NCBI GenBank assembly: GCA_015060705.1
Contig: SUXY01000016.1
Coordinates: 1-48,168, forward strand
Origin: Bacteroides sp.
GTDB taxonomy: Bacteria; Bacteroidota; Bacteroidia; Bacteroidales; Bacteroidaceae
Length of the DNA: 48,168 nucleotides
Direction of reading: 5' to 3'
Position numbers and translations under genes: made by a program. Positions 26,901-34,591 of this stretch are shown piece after piece (position 1 is the stretch's first letter; each line of letters begins with the position of its first letter). Below the pieces are notes generated by a model. The model saw only the letters and a list, made by a program, of their open reading frames with translations, made no database searches and was not told the DNA's origin.

Positions 26901-27198
26901 TATGAACGTAGGTGCCAACTGGCAGACTATTTCTGACATCTACATTGAAGATGCAAGCTACTTCCGTTTGCAGAACCTCACATTGGGTTATGACTTCAAG
27001 TATTTGTGGAAGAATTGTCCGTTCCCACAATTGCGTCTCTATGTGGCAGCACAGAACCTCTTCACTATTACAGGATACAAGGGTATGGATCCTGAAAACG
27101 GTAAGGCTATCGGTAGCGAATCATGGGTAACAGGTGTTGACGTTGGTAACTATCCACAACCACGTACATTCCTGGTAGGCGTGAATGTTAAATTCTAA
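23947..27198 (+). CDS. SusC-family TonB-dependent outer membrane transporter
   Basis: This 1,083-residue protein imports oligosaccharides across the outer membrane, powered by TonB. It has a signal peptide ending near PQVWAA and an N-terminal carboxypeptidase-regulatory-like domain (KITGTILDQAGIPVIGANV, residues about 43-115). The TonB-box region DEVVVVGYGIQKKK follows, then the plug domain with PGVNIQANSGQPGDG and IERIDVLKDAASCAIYGS. The rest is the beta-barrel, which ends in the terminal Phe of VGVNVKF. Codon use is strongly biased, consistent with high expression. SusD follows after 18 bases. The neighbouring GH26, GH130 and epimerase genes suggest mannan oligosaccharides as the ligand. 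Confidence 0.95.
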   Translation: MNLKIKKNALVASACMAFLLGGAPQVWAADFDSVTAAQQQTKKITGTILDQAGIPVIGANVLEKGTSNGTITNLDGKFTLNVKPGATLHISYIGYKVEEITVGSAQNYQITLKEDTERLDEVVVVGYGIQKKKLVTGATVEVKGEDIAKLNTTQALGALQSQTPGVNIQANSGQPGDGFKISIRGAGTNGNTAPLYIIDGVAGDINNLNPADIERIDVLKDAASCAIYGSAAANGVILVTTKQGKEGKLQISYDANIGISNVYRLPQMLTAKQYMEVQDVMQFNTGSPLWNWSDYLDADLLAAYQSGANPGTNWVEAIRNKDAVTTSHALNITGGTDRSKISLGAGYQYQDGVFGNVVKSDYRRFTFRINSEHILYRNSKGMDVVKVGETMYYSHKQSQGIQIGNQYSNALSTMLRANPLVPMYNADGEYFNWEDIQNSGTKGLQNYNQYTVNPILVLVNSQNAANKSVNHGFNLSGYLEIQPIKNLIYRGQVNYNQSTWSWRSFLPVFTANALTADGFRSESQATNQLGTGWGWSTTNTLNYRFDIKDHNFDVLLGTEYGESRPDYGFSLSATASNAIFDDLRHAYMDYMKNNASATVSGSPYGDSRSFSYFGRLNYNWKETYMLSAIMRADGNSKFAPGQRWGYFPSVSAGWVISNEAFMEDLQGKIDFLKLRAGWGQNGNAGSVGNFQWQGTFQFGPYGNYSFNSNKDGYTSGAYPSRLENLDLTWETSEQMNIGLDARFLNSRLNFTFDYYQKKTKDLLVQVPIDASTGFSTMWSNAGTVKNEGFEVALAWHDQIGKDFNYNIGWNMAYNKNKVTEVNSSQKYNNGGNDLLSQGTGVIARFEEGHPIGYFWGYKTDGVIQNEQDLAAYKSTLLNGDPANSRQGSSLQVGDLKFVDVNGDGILNDNDKTNLGNPHPDVTMGINLGASYKGFDFNVTGFAALGQEVARSYRKFADGAQENFTTEVYDYWNGEGTSNKYPRFARMNVGANWQTISDIYIEDASYFRLQNLTLGYDFKYLWKNCPFPQLRLYVAAQNLFTITGYKGMDPENGKAIGSESWVTGVDVGNYPQPRTFLVGVNVKF

Positions 27199-27216
27199 TT
27201 TAAATTTGAATAGACT

Positions 27217-28968
27217 ATGAGAAAGATATATATATTAGCAGCTTCAGCCTTGATGACATTCGGTCTTGCTTCGTGCGACATCGACAATGTCGAAAACTTC
27301 GGCGAACTTTCTTCTGGAAACTTCCCAGCCTCAGATGTGGATGGTGAAGCTACTTTGGCTGGTGTTTACCAAAACCTCAACCAGACACATGGTACTCCTC
27401 AGCAATCATTCCTTTACTACGCATGTTTGGCCAGTGACGACCAATTGGGCGGTGGTGGAGACAATGACAAGTTGATGCAGGCTCATGACTTGATTTTGAA
27501 CAACGGTGCCGACATGACTAACCAGTTCTATGTAGACCGCTATTCTGGTATCAACCGTGCCAACATGTTGATTTCGGCATTGCCGAACACTTCCATGTCG
27601 GAAGAAATCAAGGCACAGTATTTAGGTGAAGCACTTTTCCTCCGTGCATTCTACTATTATGAATTGTCATCCATGTACGGTAACGTGCCTTTGCGTACTG
27701 CAGCAGGAGGTGAAACCATGCAACAAGGCAACATCGAAGATATCTGGAAGCAGATTCTTCAGGACTTGCGTGATGCCATCGAAATGATGCCAGCAAAGAA
27801 GAGCACTTCAGCCGGCCACATAGACAAGTATGCAGCTGAAGCCATGTTGGGTAGAGCTTGGTTGTTCTATACAGGTTTCTTCTGCAACGGTTCTTCTATC
27901 GCAGACCTTACCAGCACTAACTACAGTCCGTTGACTAGCGTAGAATTGTTGGATGGTACTACATTGACCAAGCAAGATGTAATCGCTTACATCGACGACT
28001 GTGTAAATAACTCTGGTTATTCATTGGTTCCTGACTTCCGTAACCTTTGGGCTTACACCAACCGCTTGACAGTAGAAGATTACGACTACACCAAGGGACA
28101 AGGTTTGAAGTGGGTAGAAGACGACAGCGCTGACAATCCTGAATCATTGTTCGCTATCAAGTTCAATAAGTTCGCTTCTTGGAGCACTACTATCGGTTAT
28201 GCAAACGGTATCGCTCTTCACTTCGGTGTACGTGGTGGTTCTACAGACGCTAAGTACTTCCCATTCGGTTATGGTTGGGGTGCAGGTCCTGTAGCTCCAA
28301 ACTTGGTAAAGGATTGGGAAACTCAAGAGCCTAACGATATGCGTCGTGAAGCTACCATCAAAGACTGGTTGTCACATCCGGGCTTCCAACTCGGTGGCGG
28401 TGGCGACTTTGTACAGGAAACTGGTTATTACGGCAAGAAGTGGTCTCCTATCATGACTTACAACGAAAGTGGTGGTATCACTAGCTGCTTCGACTATTTG
28501 ATGTACGAAGGCAACTGGGATACAGCTGGTGGTGACAACTTCCAGTTGAACAACATCCACGACTTAGTATTGATTCGCTTCGCCGATGTTCTTTTGATGC
28601 AGAGTGAATTGAAGGAAGATGTAGCTGGTATCAATAAGGTACGTGCCCGTGCCGGTTTGGATCCGATTGCAGCTTATTCATTGACAGCTCTCCAGAACGA
28701 ACGTCGTTGGGAATTGGCTTGTGAAGGTGTCCGTTGGAACGACCTCCGCCGTTGGCACATTGCTGCAACAGCTTTGGCTAAGCAGGAAAACCAAGTGGTA
28801 TATCACGCAGGTGCTGAAGAAACCAATGCTCCTCACAATGGAGGTTATGCTGCACGTTACAACGCTACAGCTGGTTTCCAAAAAATGCCTGACACACAGA
28901 TTGCGATTGGTACAGTGGTTCAGAACGAAGGTTGGACCGGTTCTGACTCCGAATACCAAGCATGGTAA
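27217..28968 (+). CDS. SusD/RagB-family outer membrane lipoprotein
   Basis: This 583-residue surface lipoprotein captures oligosaccharides and hands them to its SusC partner. The signal MRKIYILAASALMTFG ends in the lipobox GLASC. SusD-type features are YSGINRANMLISALPN and the early helical repeat LGEALFLRAFYYYELSSMYG. The C-terminal NKVRARAGLDPI and NERRWELACEGVRWNDLRRW are close to the family signature. It is 18 bases downstream of susC with the same biased codon use, so the pair is co-transcribed. The probable ligand is beta-mannan, inferred from the locus. Confidence 0.95.
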   Translation: MRKIYILAASALMTFGLASCDIDNVENFGELSSGNFPASDVDGEATLAGVYQNLNQTHGTPQQSFLYYACLASDDQLGGGGDNDKLMQAHDLILNNGADMTNQFYVDRYSGINRANMLISALPNTSMSEEIKAQYLGEALFLRAFYYYELSSMYGNVPLRTAAGGETMQQGNIEDIWKQILQDLRDAIEMMPAKKSTSAGHIDKYAAEAMLGRAWLFYTGFFCNGSSIADLTSTNYSPLTSVELLDGTTLTKQDVIAYIDDCVNNSGYSLVPDFRNLWAYTNRLTVEDYDYTKGQGLKWVEDDSADNPESLFAIKFNKFASWSTTIGYANGIALHFGVRGGSTDAKYFPFGYGWGAGPVAPNLVKDWETQEPNDMRREATIKDWLSHPGFQLGGGGDFVQETGYYGKKWSPIMTYNESGGITSCFDYLMYEGNWDTAGGDNFQLNNIHDLVLIRFADVLLMQSELKEDVAGINKVRARAGLDPIAAYSLTALQNERRWELACEGVRWNDLRRWHIAATALAKQENQVVYHAGAEETNAPHNGGYAARYNATAGFQKMPDTQIAIGTVVQNEGWTGSDSEYQAW

Positions 28969-28999
28969 AATTGTTTGTTAACTTAAAATCGATTTAGGT

Positions 29000-30520
29000 A
29001 TGAAAAAGATATTAATCCCTGCATGTGCAATCATTGGATTGTTCACCGCTTGCGACCCTGCGATAGACGATATCGTAACTCCGAGTACCGACGTGACTGC
29101 GGAACAATTGGCCAATGGATTCACATACGTGCAATATAGTGATGAAGAATGTACCACTCAGGCTGCTGACGGTAACTTCCTCAAGTTCGAAACTTCACCA
29201 TCCAGAGTAGTGGAAATCTACCAATTGGACGACGAAGGCAACAAGAATGTTTTGAAGAGCGGTGTAGCTAGCGGCGTATTCAAGCTTGCTCCAAAACGTG
29301 GTGGTTCTCCATCTCAGACATTCTATGTAACTACCATCAATTGGGACGGCTCTTATTTGACATTCGATGTGACTGCCAACGTATTCGTTCCAACCGAATT
29401 GGCTCCTGAAATGCGCTTGCTCGCTAGTGACGCATACGGCAAGAAGGTTTGGAAGTGGGATACTTCATGGCGTGCTGACGGTGGTGCTTGGGGTAACAAA
29501 GCATATACAAATGGAGGACCAGCTGACGACTTCGTTAATAACGGAGGTGGTATATGGTGGGGCTGTCCACCTGCTGATTTGGTTGGTCAATTAGGTCACT
29601 CAGATACAGGTGTTGCCACAGGTGAAGAACATCCAGATGCTTATATGGAATTCTACGACGACGGTAACATTATCACTTATGATGCAGCTGGAAATCAAAT
29701 CCGCAAAGGCAAGTATTCTGTAACAGGATATACAGGAGAACGCAATAGTGTTGCACAAGACGGTACAGAAAATTGGTCACTTGGTACTCTAACGACCACA
29801 GAAGGTACAATCCTTTTCCCGTTCCAAATTAATGGTGGAGGATATAAACCTACAGATTTTGAGATCCTACAGCTTGACGCAAATCATTTAAAATTGATTT
29901 ATGCAAAAGCTGGTGCAGGAAGCTGGGATGAAGCTACCTGGTGGGCATTTAAGAGTGAATCAGATGCTGAAGCTTCATTGACTAACTTCAGCGCAAAGAG
30001 TTGGACATGGGATACAGAATTCCGTGCTGATGGTGCAGTTTGGGGTAATAAAGCATACACAAACGCAGCAAGCGGTTCTGACTTTGCAATCAATGGTGGC
30101 GGTGTATGGTGGGGTTGTCCTCCAGCAGACTTGACAGGTCAGTTGGGTCACTCTGATACCGGTGCTGCAACCGGCGAAGAAGATCCGAACGCTTACATGA
30201 CATTCGATTGGAAAGCTGGTACGGTGACTTCTTACGATGCTGGTGGAAACGCTATCCGTAGCGGTAAGTTTGAAATTACAAATTGGGGTAATGGAGAACG
30301 AACTCAAAATGGACTTGATGGTACAACAGATTGGGCATTAGGTACACTCAACACCGATGCAGGTTCTATCCTCTTCCCATTCCAAATCAACGGTGGTGGA
30401 AACAAGCCAACAGCATTCGAAATCCTTCAGCTTGATGGTGATCACATGAAACTAGTTTATGGAACACCTGAAGCTGGTAGTTGGGGTGAAGCTACTTGGT
30501 GGGCATTCAAGAAGAAATAA
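29000..30520 (+). CDS. Surface glycan-binding lipoprotein with two tandem modules
   Basis: This 506-residue lipoprotein (lipobox LFTAC) sits where SusE or surface glycan-binding proteins are usually encoded, 31 bases after susD. Residues about 30-140 look like an Ig-type domain. Two homologous modules of about 170 residues follow, at residues 148-319 and 333-505. Both contain near-identical blocks such as GNKAYTN, GGG[IV]WWGCPPADL, GQLGHSDTG, ILFPFQINGGG and EATWWAFK. The Trp-rich repeated blocks suggest two sugar-binding sites. I do not recognise the module as a named binding family. Function as a mannan-binding protein is inferred from position. Confidence 0.75.
   Translation: MKKILIPACAIIGLFTACDPAIDDIVTPSTDVTAEQLANGFTYVQYSDEECTTQAADGNFLKFETSPSRVVEIYQLDDEGNKNVLKSGVASGVFKLAPKRGGSPSQTFYVTTINWDGSYLTFDVTANVFVPTELAPEMRLLASDAYGKKVWKWDTSWRADGGAWGNKAYTNGGPADDFVNNGGGIWWGCPPADLVGQLGHSDTGVATGEEHPDAYMEFYDDGNIITYDAAGNQIRKGKYSVTGYTGERNSVAQDGTENWSLGTLTTTEGTILFPFQINGGGYKPTDFEILQLDANHLKLIYAKAGAGSWDEATWWAFKSESDAEASLTNFSAKSWTWDTEFRADGAVWGNKAYTNAASGSDFAINGGGVWWGCPPADLTGQLGHSDTGAATGEEDPNAYMTFDWKAGTVTSYDAGGNAIRSGKFEITNWGNGERTQNGLDGTTDWALGTLNTDAGSILFPFQINGGGNKPTAFEILQLDGDHMKLVYGTPEAGSWGEATWWAFKKK
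29441..30517 (+). repeat. Internal tandem duplication in the glycan-binding lipoprotein gene
   Basis: Two copies of one coding module (about 29441-29956 and 29996-30514) are in the same frame. Their products share long identical blocks, for example WGCPPADL and QLGHSDTG. The copies differ at many synonymous sites. Confidence 0.85.
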
Positions 30521-30541
30521 TCCTTTCTTCAAATAATAAAT

Positions 30542-30571
30542 TTCGGGGCAGGCCATTAGGCTTGCCCCGAA
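30542..30571 (+). terminator. Hairpin after the surface lipoprotein gene, probable terminator
   Basis: TTCGGGGCAGGCC pairs with GGCTTGCCCCGAA across the loop ATTA, a 13-bp stem with one G-T pair. No strong T-tract follows, so it may act as a 3' stability element that separates the highly expressed SusCD message from the D/T genes. Confidence 0.65.
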
Positions 30572-30643
30572 TAATATATACCTTCTCCCGAAAAGACGGG
30601 CACAAGCAACCACTTTCACGACCTACAGGCGATCGCTGAAAGA

Positions 30644-30711
30644 TCATACATCTTGTCGCAATAAGACGTATCATCTTATCGCAGTAAGACCATACGTCTT
30701 TCAACGAAGAC
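30644..30711 (+). repeat. Tandem array of three degenerate hairpin units
   Basis: Three adjacent units of 24, 23 and 21 bases (30644-30667, 30668-30690, 30691-30711) share the pattern ATAC/ATC-TCTT-n-AAGAC. Each can fold on itself through CTT/AAG arms. GAAAGA at 30638 and TCTTTC at 30697 can also pair and enclose much of the array. Confidence 0.55.
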
Positions 30712-30885
30712 TCATAGCGGTTTAACTTCTCACCTATAAGGACGAATCCTCATCAAGGAAGTTCAGTCTAATTATCTGATAAACAACGAATCTGAAGTTT
30801 CTGAAGAACTTTTGTGATTTTTTGTTCAACTTTACATACAATCCACTTCCATATTCGAAGAATAAATTGTAACTTCGCTAGCTAT

Positions 30886-32487
30886 ATGAAAAACATTGAC
30901 TTGAAATATTATTTGGCATCCAGTTTGTTCTGTGTCATAGTCTTCTTGTTCTGGCTATTGGGCTTTCCTCAAGCCATGAACTATCAAGAACAAAACCAAT
31001 TGTTCTTATTCACGAACGACTACTTCTGGAACGACATGCGCATAGCCGGTGGATTAGCCGATTATATCAGCGAGTTCATTGTACAATTCTATTATGTGCC
31101 TTGGTTGGGAGCATTGTTGTTGGCTTTGATGTTCGTTATCCTTCAACAACTTACCTGGAAGCTGATGAAGCAACATAGTGACACCTATTTTCCACTAAGT
31201 TTCCTTCCTGCCTTATTTATGCTTTGGCACATGGGGGACATCAATACATTACTCTCTTTTCCCGTTGCAACAATCCTGACCATGTTTGCAGCATACTTAG
31301 CCCGAAGCATGCATCGAGGTTTCGACCTGCTGATAGTTCCCCTACTCTATTGGCTGGTTGGTCCAACGGTATGGATTTATGTATTGCTCCGTTGTATCGA
31401 AAAGGGGCTGAAAAGCTTCTGGGCAATGGCCTATTTAGTAGGCATCCAAGGGTTGGCATACTATGCCTTTTTGGAGCAATGGCCTCGGGATATGGTCATT
31501 ACAGGATTGAATTACTATCGCATTCCGATGCAAACCCCGATGCTCCAAATCGTTACTCCACTATCAATCGTTGCCGTAGTAGCTATCAGCCGATGGATTA
31601 AGTCAAGAATGATACTGACCGTCATTTCACAAGCAACGGTCATCGCCACAGCTAGCATGGCCATTACTGATGGCTATGACAGTGAGATGTACGAACTTCT
31701 GAAACAGGACGAGCTGGTCAGAAAGGAACGTTGGACAGAAATCATCGAACGAGCAGAGAAAGAACAAGTACAAAATGCCTTCAGTTCCCAATGTGTAAAT
31801 CTAGCATTGGCAATGACCGAACAACTGCCCGACCGGATGTTCCAGTTCTATCAAAGTGGAACAGATGCCTTATTGATGCCGATGGTACGCGATAACACGT
31901 CAAATCTACCTACCGCTGAAGCCTTCTTCCATTTGGGTATGATAAACGAATCGTTGCGCTACATGTTTGACATCCAACAGTCTATCCTTAACTTCAAGAA
32001 AAGTGGACGATACACCAAACGCATAGCCGAATGTTATTTGATTAATGGTAATTATGCCGTGGCATCCAAACACTTGACGGTATTGGGACAAAGTCTGTTC
32101 TATCGTTCCTGGGCCAAGGAAGCAGCTACTTACTTGAACCGGGATGACAAGATGAACACCCATCCCAAATGGGGAAAACTCCGCCAATTGCGATACAAGG
32201 AACAATTCCTCTATAATTACAACGAAAAGGACAAAATGCTGGGATTGCTCTTCACGAACAACCAACAGAACCGGATGGCCTTGTTCTATTTCATGGGACA
32301 AATGTTGTTGGACGGAAATGTACAAGGGTTTACCCAATACATGCAATGGGTACAACAATACGGTGGTTTTACCCAGATGCCAGCCGGTTATGCCGATGCC
32401 ATGAAATGCATTCAGGCACAGGGAAATCTGCCGGGATCGGAGTATGCGAATTATGTACAACGAATGATGAAAGAACATGAGAAATAG
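30886..32487 (+). CDS. D1: polytopic membrane protein with C-terminal helical-repeat domain
   Basis: This is a 533-residue protein of unknown function. The ATG at 30886 places the first membrane helix (SSLFCVIVFLFWLLGF) right at the N-terminus; an earlier in-frame start is unlikely. About eight hydrophobic segments cover residues 1-255. A soluble, mainly helical tail (about 258-533) follows, with TPR-like features such as AECYLINGNYAVASKHLTVL and FYRSWAKEA. Motifs shared with D2 and D3 are YQEQxQLF near the first helix, a GG-x-n-E[FC]-x-x-QF segment, FYQ-x-GT, FHLG and the LINGxY block. I recall such proteins listed as DUF6057 but could not verify this. It overlaps T1 by 11 bases. Confidence 0.7.
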   Translation: MKNIDLKYYLASSLFCVIVFLFWLLGFPQAMNYQEQNQLFLFTNDYFWNDMRIAGGLADYISEFIVQFYYVPWLGALLLALMFVILQQLTWKLMKQHSDTYFPLSFLPALFMLWHMGDINTLLSFPVATILTMFAAYLARSMHRGFDLLIVPLLYWLVGPTVWIYVLLRCIEKGLKSFWAMAYLVGIQGLAYYAFLEQWPRDMVITGLNYYRIPMQTPMLQIVTPLSIVAVVAISRWIKSRMILTVISQATVIATASMAITDGYDSEMYELLKQDELVRKERWTEIIERAEKEQVQNAFSSQCVNLALAMTEQLPDRMFQFYQSGTDALLMPMVRDNTSNLPTAEAFFHLGMINESLRYMFDIQQSILNFKKSGRYTKRIAECYLINGNYAVASKHLTVLGQSLFYRSWAKEAATYLNRDDKMNTHPKWGKLRQLRYKEQFLYNYNEKDKMLGLLFTNNQQNRMALFYFMGQMLLDGNVQGFTQYMQWVQQYGGFTQMPAGYADAMKCIQAQGNLPGSEYANYVQRMMKEHEK

Positions 32488-33940
32488 TCTGTTTATAATA
32501 TTAATATTCCTCCTAACTGCCTGCACCGAACAAGTCAAGCAAGCCGAATCCATCAACCGGTTGCCACATATCTATCCGGACTACATCGGTGTGACCATAC
32601 CTGCCGGAATTGCCCCACTCAACTTCCAAGTATTGGAACCATCCATCGAGAAGGTAGATGTACATATTACCGGAAATCAAGGAGGTGAACTGCATGTACA
32701 AGACCAATGGGCCAACTTCGACATAAAGAATTGGCACGAACTGACAGAAGCCAACCGAGGAGGAAGCCTCAACATCAAGGTACGAGCCAAAGGGAAAGAA
32801 GGGAAATGGCAAGCATACAAGGACTTTAAGATATTCATCAGTCCCTATCCGTTGGACGATTTCGGTTTAACCTATCGCCGTATCCAACCGGGCTATGAAG
32901 TGGGCGGAAACATCGGCATCTACCAACGTGACATTCATACGTTCGAAGAAACCGCCTTGATGCAGGAATCGGCCGTACCGGGACGATGCTTCAACTGTCA
33001 TACTCCGAACCGTACCAATCCGGAAACCTTTACCCTACAAGTGAGAGGCGAAGGAGGCGGAACTTTGGTACAAAAGGATAGTGTACAGACCTGGTACAAC
33101 ACCAAGACCGACCAAACGAAAGCTGCCGGCAGTTATGCTTCCTGGCATCCAGATGGAAGATATTGTGCCTATGCTGCCAATGCCGTCCATCAGAGTTTCT
33201 TTGTAGGTAAGGACCGGAACATTGAAGTATATCACTCCTTCAGCAACATCGTGGTACTGGATACCCAAACCGGAGAACTGATTGTATCCCCTCTGTTGAA
33301 CACCGATGCGCTGGAAATCTTCCCGGCATTCTCTGCCGATGGAAAGACACTCTATTTCAGCACTTCGGAGAACTGCAACGTTCCAGCGGAATACGAAAAA
33401 GTGAAGTGTAGCCTATGCGCCATCTCCTTCGATGCAACTACCGGCACCTTTGGCCATCAGGTAGACACCTTGCTTCACGGACCAGCCACCGACAAGAGTT
33501 ACATCCAGGCACGTCCCTCTTACGATGGCCGTTGGTTGATGTTCTGTAGAGCGGAACGTAGTAATTTCCCTGTCAGTCAGAAAGAATCTGATTTGTGGTT
33601 GATGGACTTACAAACCGGAAAGTTCCGTTGTTTGGATGAAGTGAACAGTCCTCAAACGGAAAGTTATCCTAACTGGAGCAGCAACAGCCATTGGTTCGTC
33701 TTCTCCAGCAAGAGTGAAGACGGTCTCCATAGCCGTGCATACCTGGCCAGTATCGACGAGGAAGGCAAGGTTACCAAACCTTTCCTGCTCCCCCAAGAAA
33801 ATCCATTGAAGTATTATCGGAATATGTTCGATTCATTCAATTGTCCGGATTTCACGTCCAGCCAAGTGGAATTTGACATACGGACAGCACGGGAGAACCT
33901 ATTTTCAAACGAAAGAGTACAAGTAAAGATTAAAGAATAA
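32477..33940 (+). CDS. T1: lipoprotein with one CxxCH motif and PD40-like propeller repeats
   Basis: This 487-residue lipoprotein (lipobox LLTAC) has an N-terminal domain opening with IYPDYIGVTIPAGIAPLNF. A single haem-c-type motif CFNCH follows at residues 171-175, then TPNRTNP. The C-terminal half contains PD40/TolB-like strands: SWHPDGRYCAYAAN, AFSADGKTLYFSTS, RPSYDGRWLMFCRA and NWSSNSHWFVFSSK. His224 in HPDG is conserved in all three T proteins and could be a distal haem ligand (inferred). It would sit in the periplasm or outer membrane. The CxxCH might instead bind metal or form a disulfide. The start overlaps D1, which suggests coupled translation. Function unknown. Confidence 0.7.
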   Translation: MRNSLFIILIFLLTACTEQVKQAESINRLPHIYPDYIGVTIPAGIAPLNFQVLEPSIEKVDVHITGNQGGELHVQDQWANFDIKNWHELTEANRGGSLNIKVRAKGKEGKWQAYKDFKIFISPYPLDDFGLTYRRIQPGYEVGGNIGIYQRDIHTFEETALMQESAVPGRCFNCHTPNRTNPETFTLQVRGEGGGTLVQKDSVQTWYNTKTDQTKAAGSYASWHPDGRYCAYAANAVHQSFFVGKDRNIEVYHSFSNIVVLDTQTGELIVSPLLNTDALEIFPAFSADGKTLYFSTSENCNVPAEYEKVKCSLCAISFDATTGTFGHQVDTLLHGPATDKSYIQARPSYDGRWLMFCRAERSNFPVSQKESDLWLMDLQTGKFRCLDEVNSPQTESYPNWSSNSHWFVFSSKSEDGLHSRAYLASIDEEGKVTKPFLLPQENPLKYYRNMFDSFNCPDFTSSQVEFDIRTARENLFSNERVQVKIKE

Positions 33941-33944
33941 AACA

Positions 33945-34580
33945 ATGAAAAAGATAATTGCAACAATAGCTTTGGCAGCAACTTTCATCGGTTGTACTTC
34001 TACGTCAAAAACGGAGGATGGTCTCTGCCACATCCAAGGCACGACCAACGAACGCTTTGAAGGCAAGAAGATATTCCTCCTTCCTGCCGAAGGACCTGCG
34101 ACCATGGAAACGGTAGACTCCGTAGTCGTTACCAACGGGAAGTTTGCCTTCCAATCCGAACCGGGTGAAATGAAGATTATCCGTATTGATTACCGTTACC
34201 GTACGGGAGTAGAAGATTTGCTGGTGGTGATGGAACCGGGAAATCTGGAAGTCATCATCGATAGTATCAGCAGTGGTAAAGGTACTCCCCAAAACGACAC
34301 GCTGCAAGCATGGAAGGAACGCACCATGCAGCATTATCGGAGCCTCGCCCCTTACCGCATCCAAGCCAGAGAAGCCGAAAAAGCAGGAGACCGGGCAACC
34401 GTCGAAGCCTTGAAACAAAAAATAGAGAGTCTGGAAAAAGCATACAAGAAGTATTCCCGCGACTTGACCGACCGCTTGAAGGAAGGTACCTTGTACGAGT
34501 TTCTGAATACTCGCTTCCCGTATAGCTATCCAAAGAAAATGCCCGATGGTACCATTACCACCGTCCATGTAGAGTACTAA
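33945..34580 (+). CDS. L: DUF4369-like lipoprotein without a thioredoxin domain
   Basis: This 211-residue lipoprotein has the signal MKKIIATIALAATF and the lipobox FIGCT. Residues about 25-110 resemble the DUF4369 domain, with CHIQGTTNERFEGKKIFL, VDSVVVTNGKFAFQS and a PGNLEVIIDS-type strand. A charged helical stretch with coiled-coil character follows (REAEKAGDRATVEALKQKIE). In Bacteroidetes this domain usually precedes a thioredoxin-like domain with CxxC. Here the protein ends after the helices and no CxxC is present. It lies 4 bases after T1 and is followed by D2. A role as a binding or assembly partner of the D/T proteins is only inferred. Confidence 0.65.
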   Translation: MKKIIATIALAATFIGCTSTSKTEDGLCHIQGTTNERFEGKKIFLLPAEGPATMETVDSVVVTNGKFAFQSEPGEMKIIRIDYRYRTGVEDLLVVMEPGNLEVIIDSISSGKGTPQNDTLQAWKERTMQHYRSLAPYRIQAREAEKAGDRATVEALKQKIESLEKAYKKYSRDLTDRLKEGTLYEFLNTRFPYSYPKKMPDGTITTVHVEY

Positions 34581-34591
34581 AAATGATACAC

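Larger units (their letters stand above)
30521..30885 (+). other. Gene-free stretch between the SusCD operon and the D/T cluster
   Basis: These 365 bases contain no credible gene. They hold a strong hairpin directly after the lipoprotein gene, a tandem array of three hairpin-forming units, and an AT-rich region before the first D gene. A degenerate -7-like TAACTTCG lies at 30870-30877, only 8 bases before the D1 ATG. It is too close for a usual leader, so the real promoter is unsettled. Confidence 0.6.

Noticed and set aside
30507-30704. Small minus-strand frame in the gap before D1
   Set aside because: It is made of hairpin and repeat sequence, has no ribosome binding site and no recognisable motif.
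30644-30711. CRISPR array
   Set aside because: Only three short degenerate units adjoin without spacers, and no cas gene is nearby.
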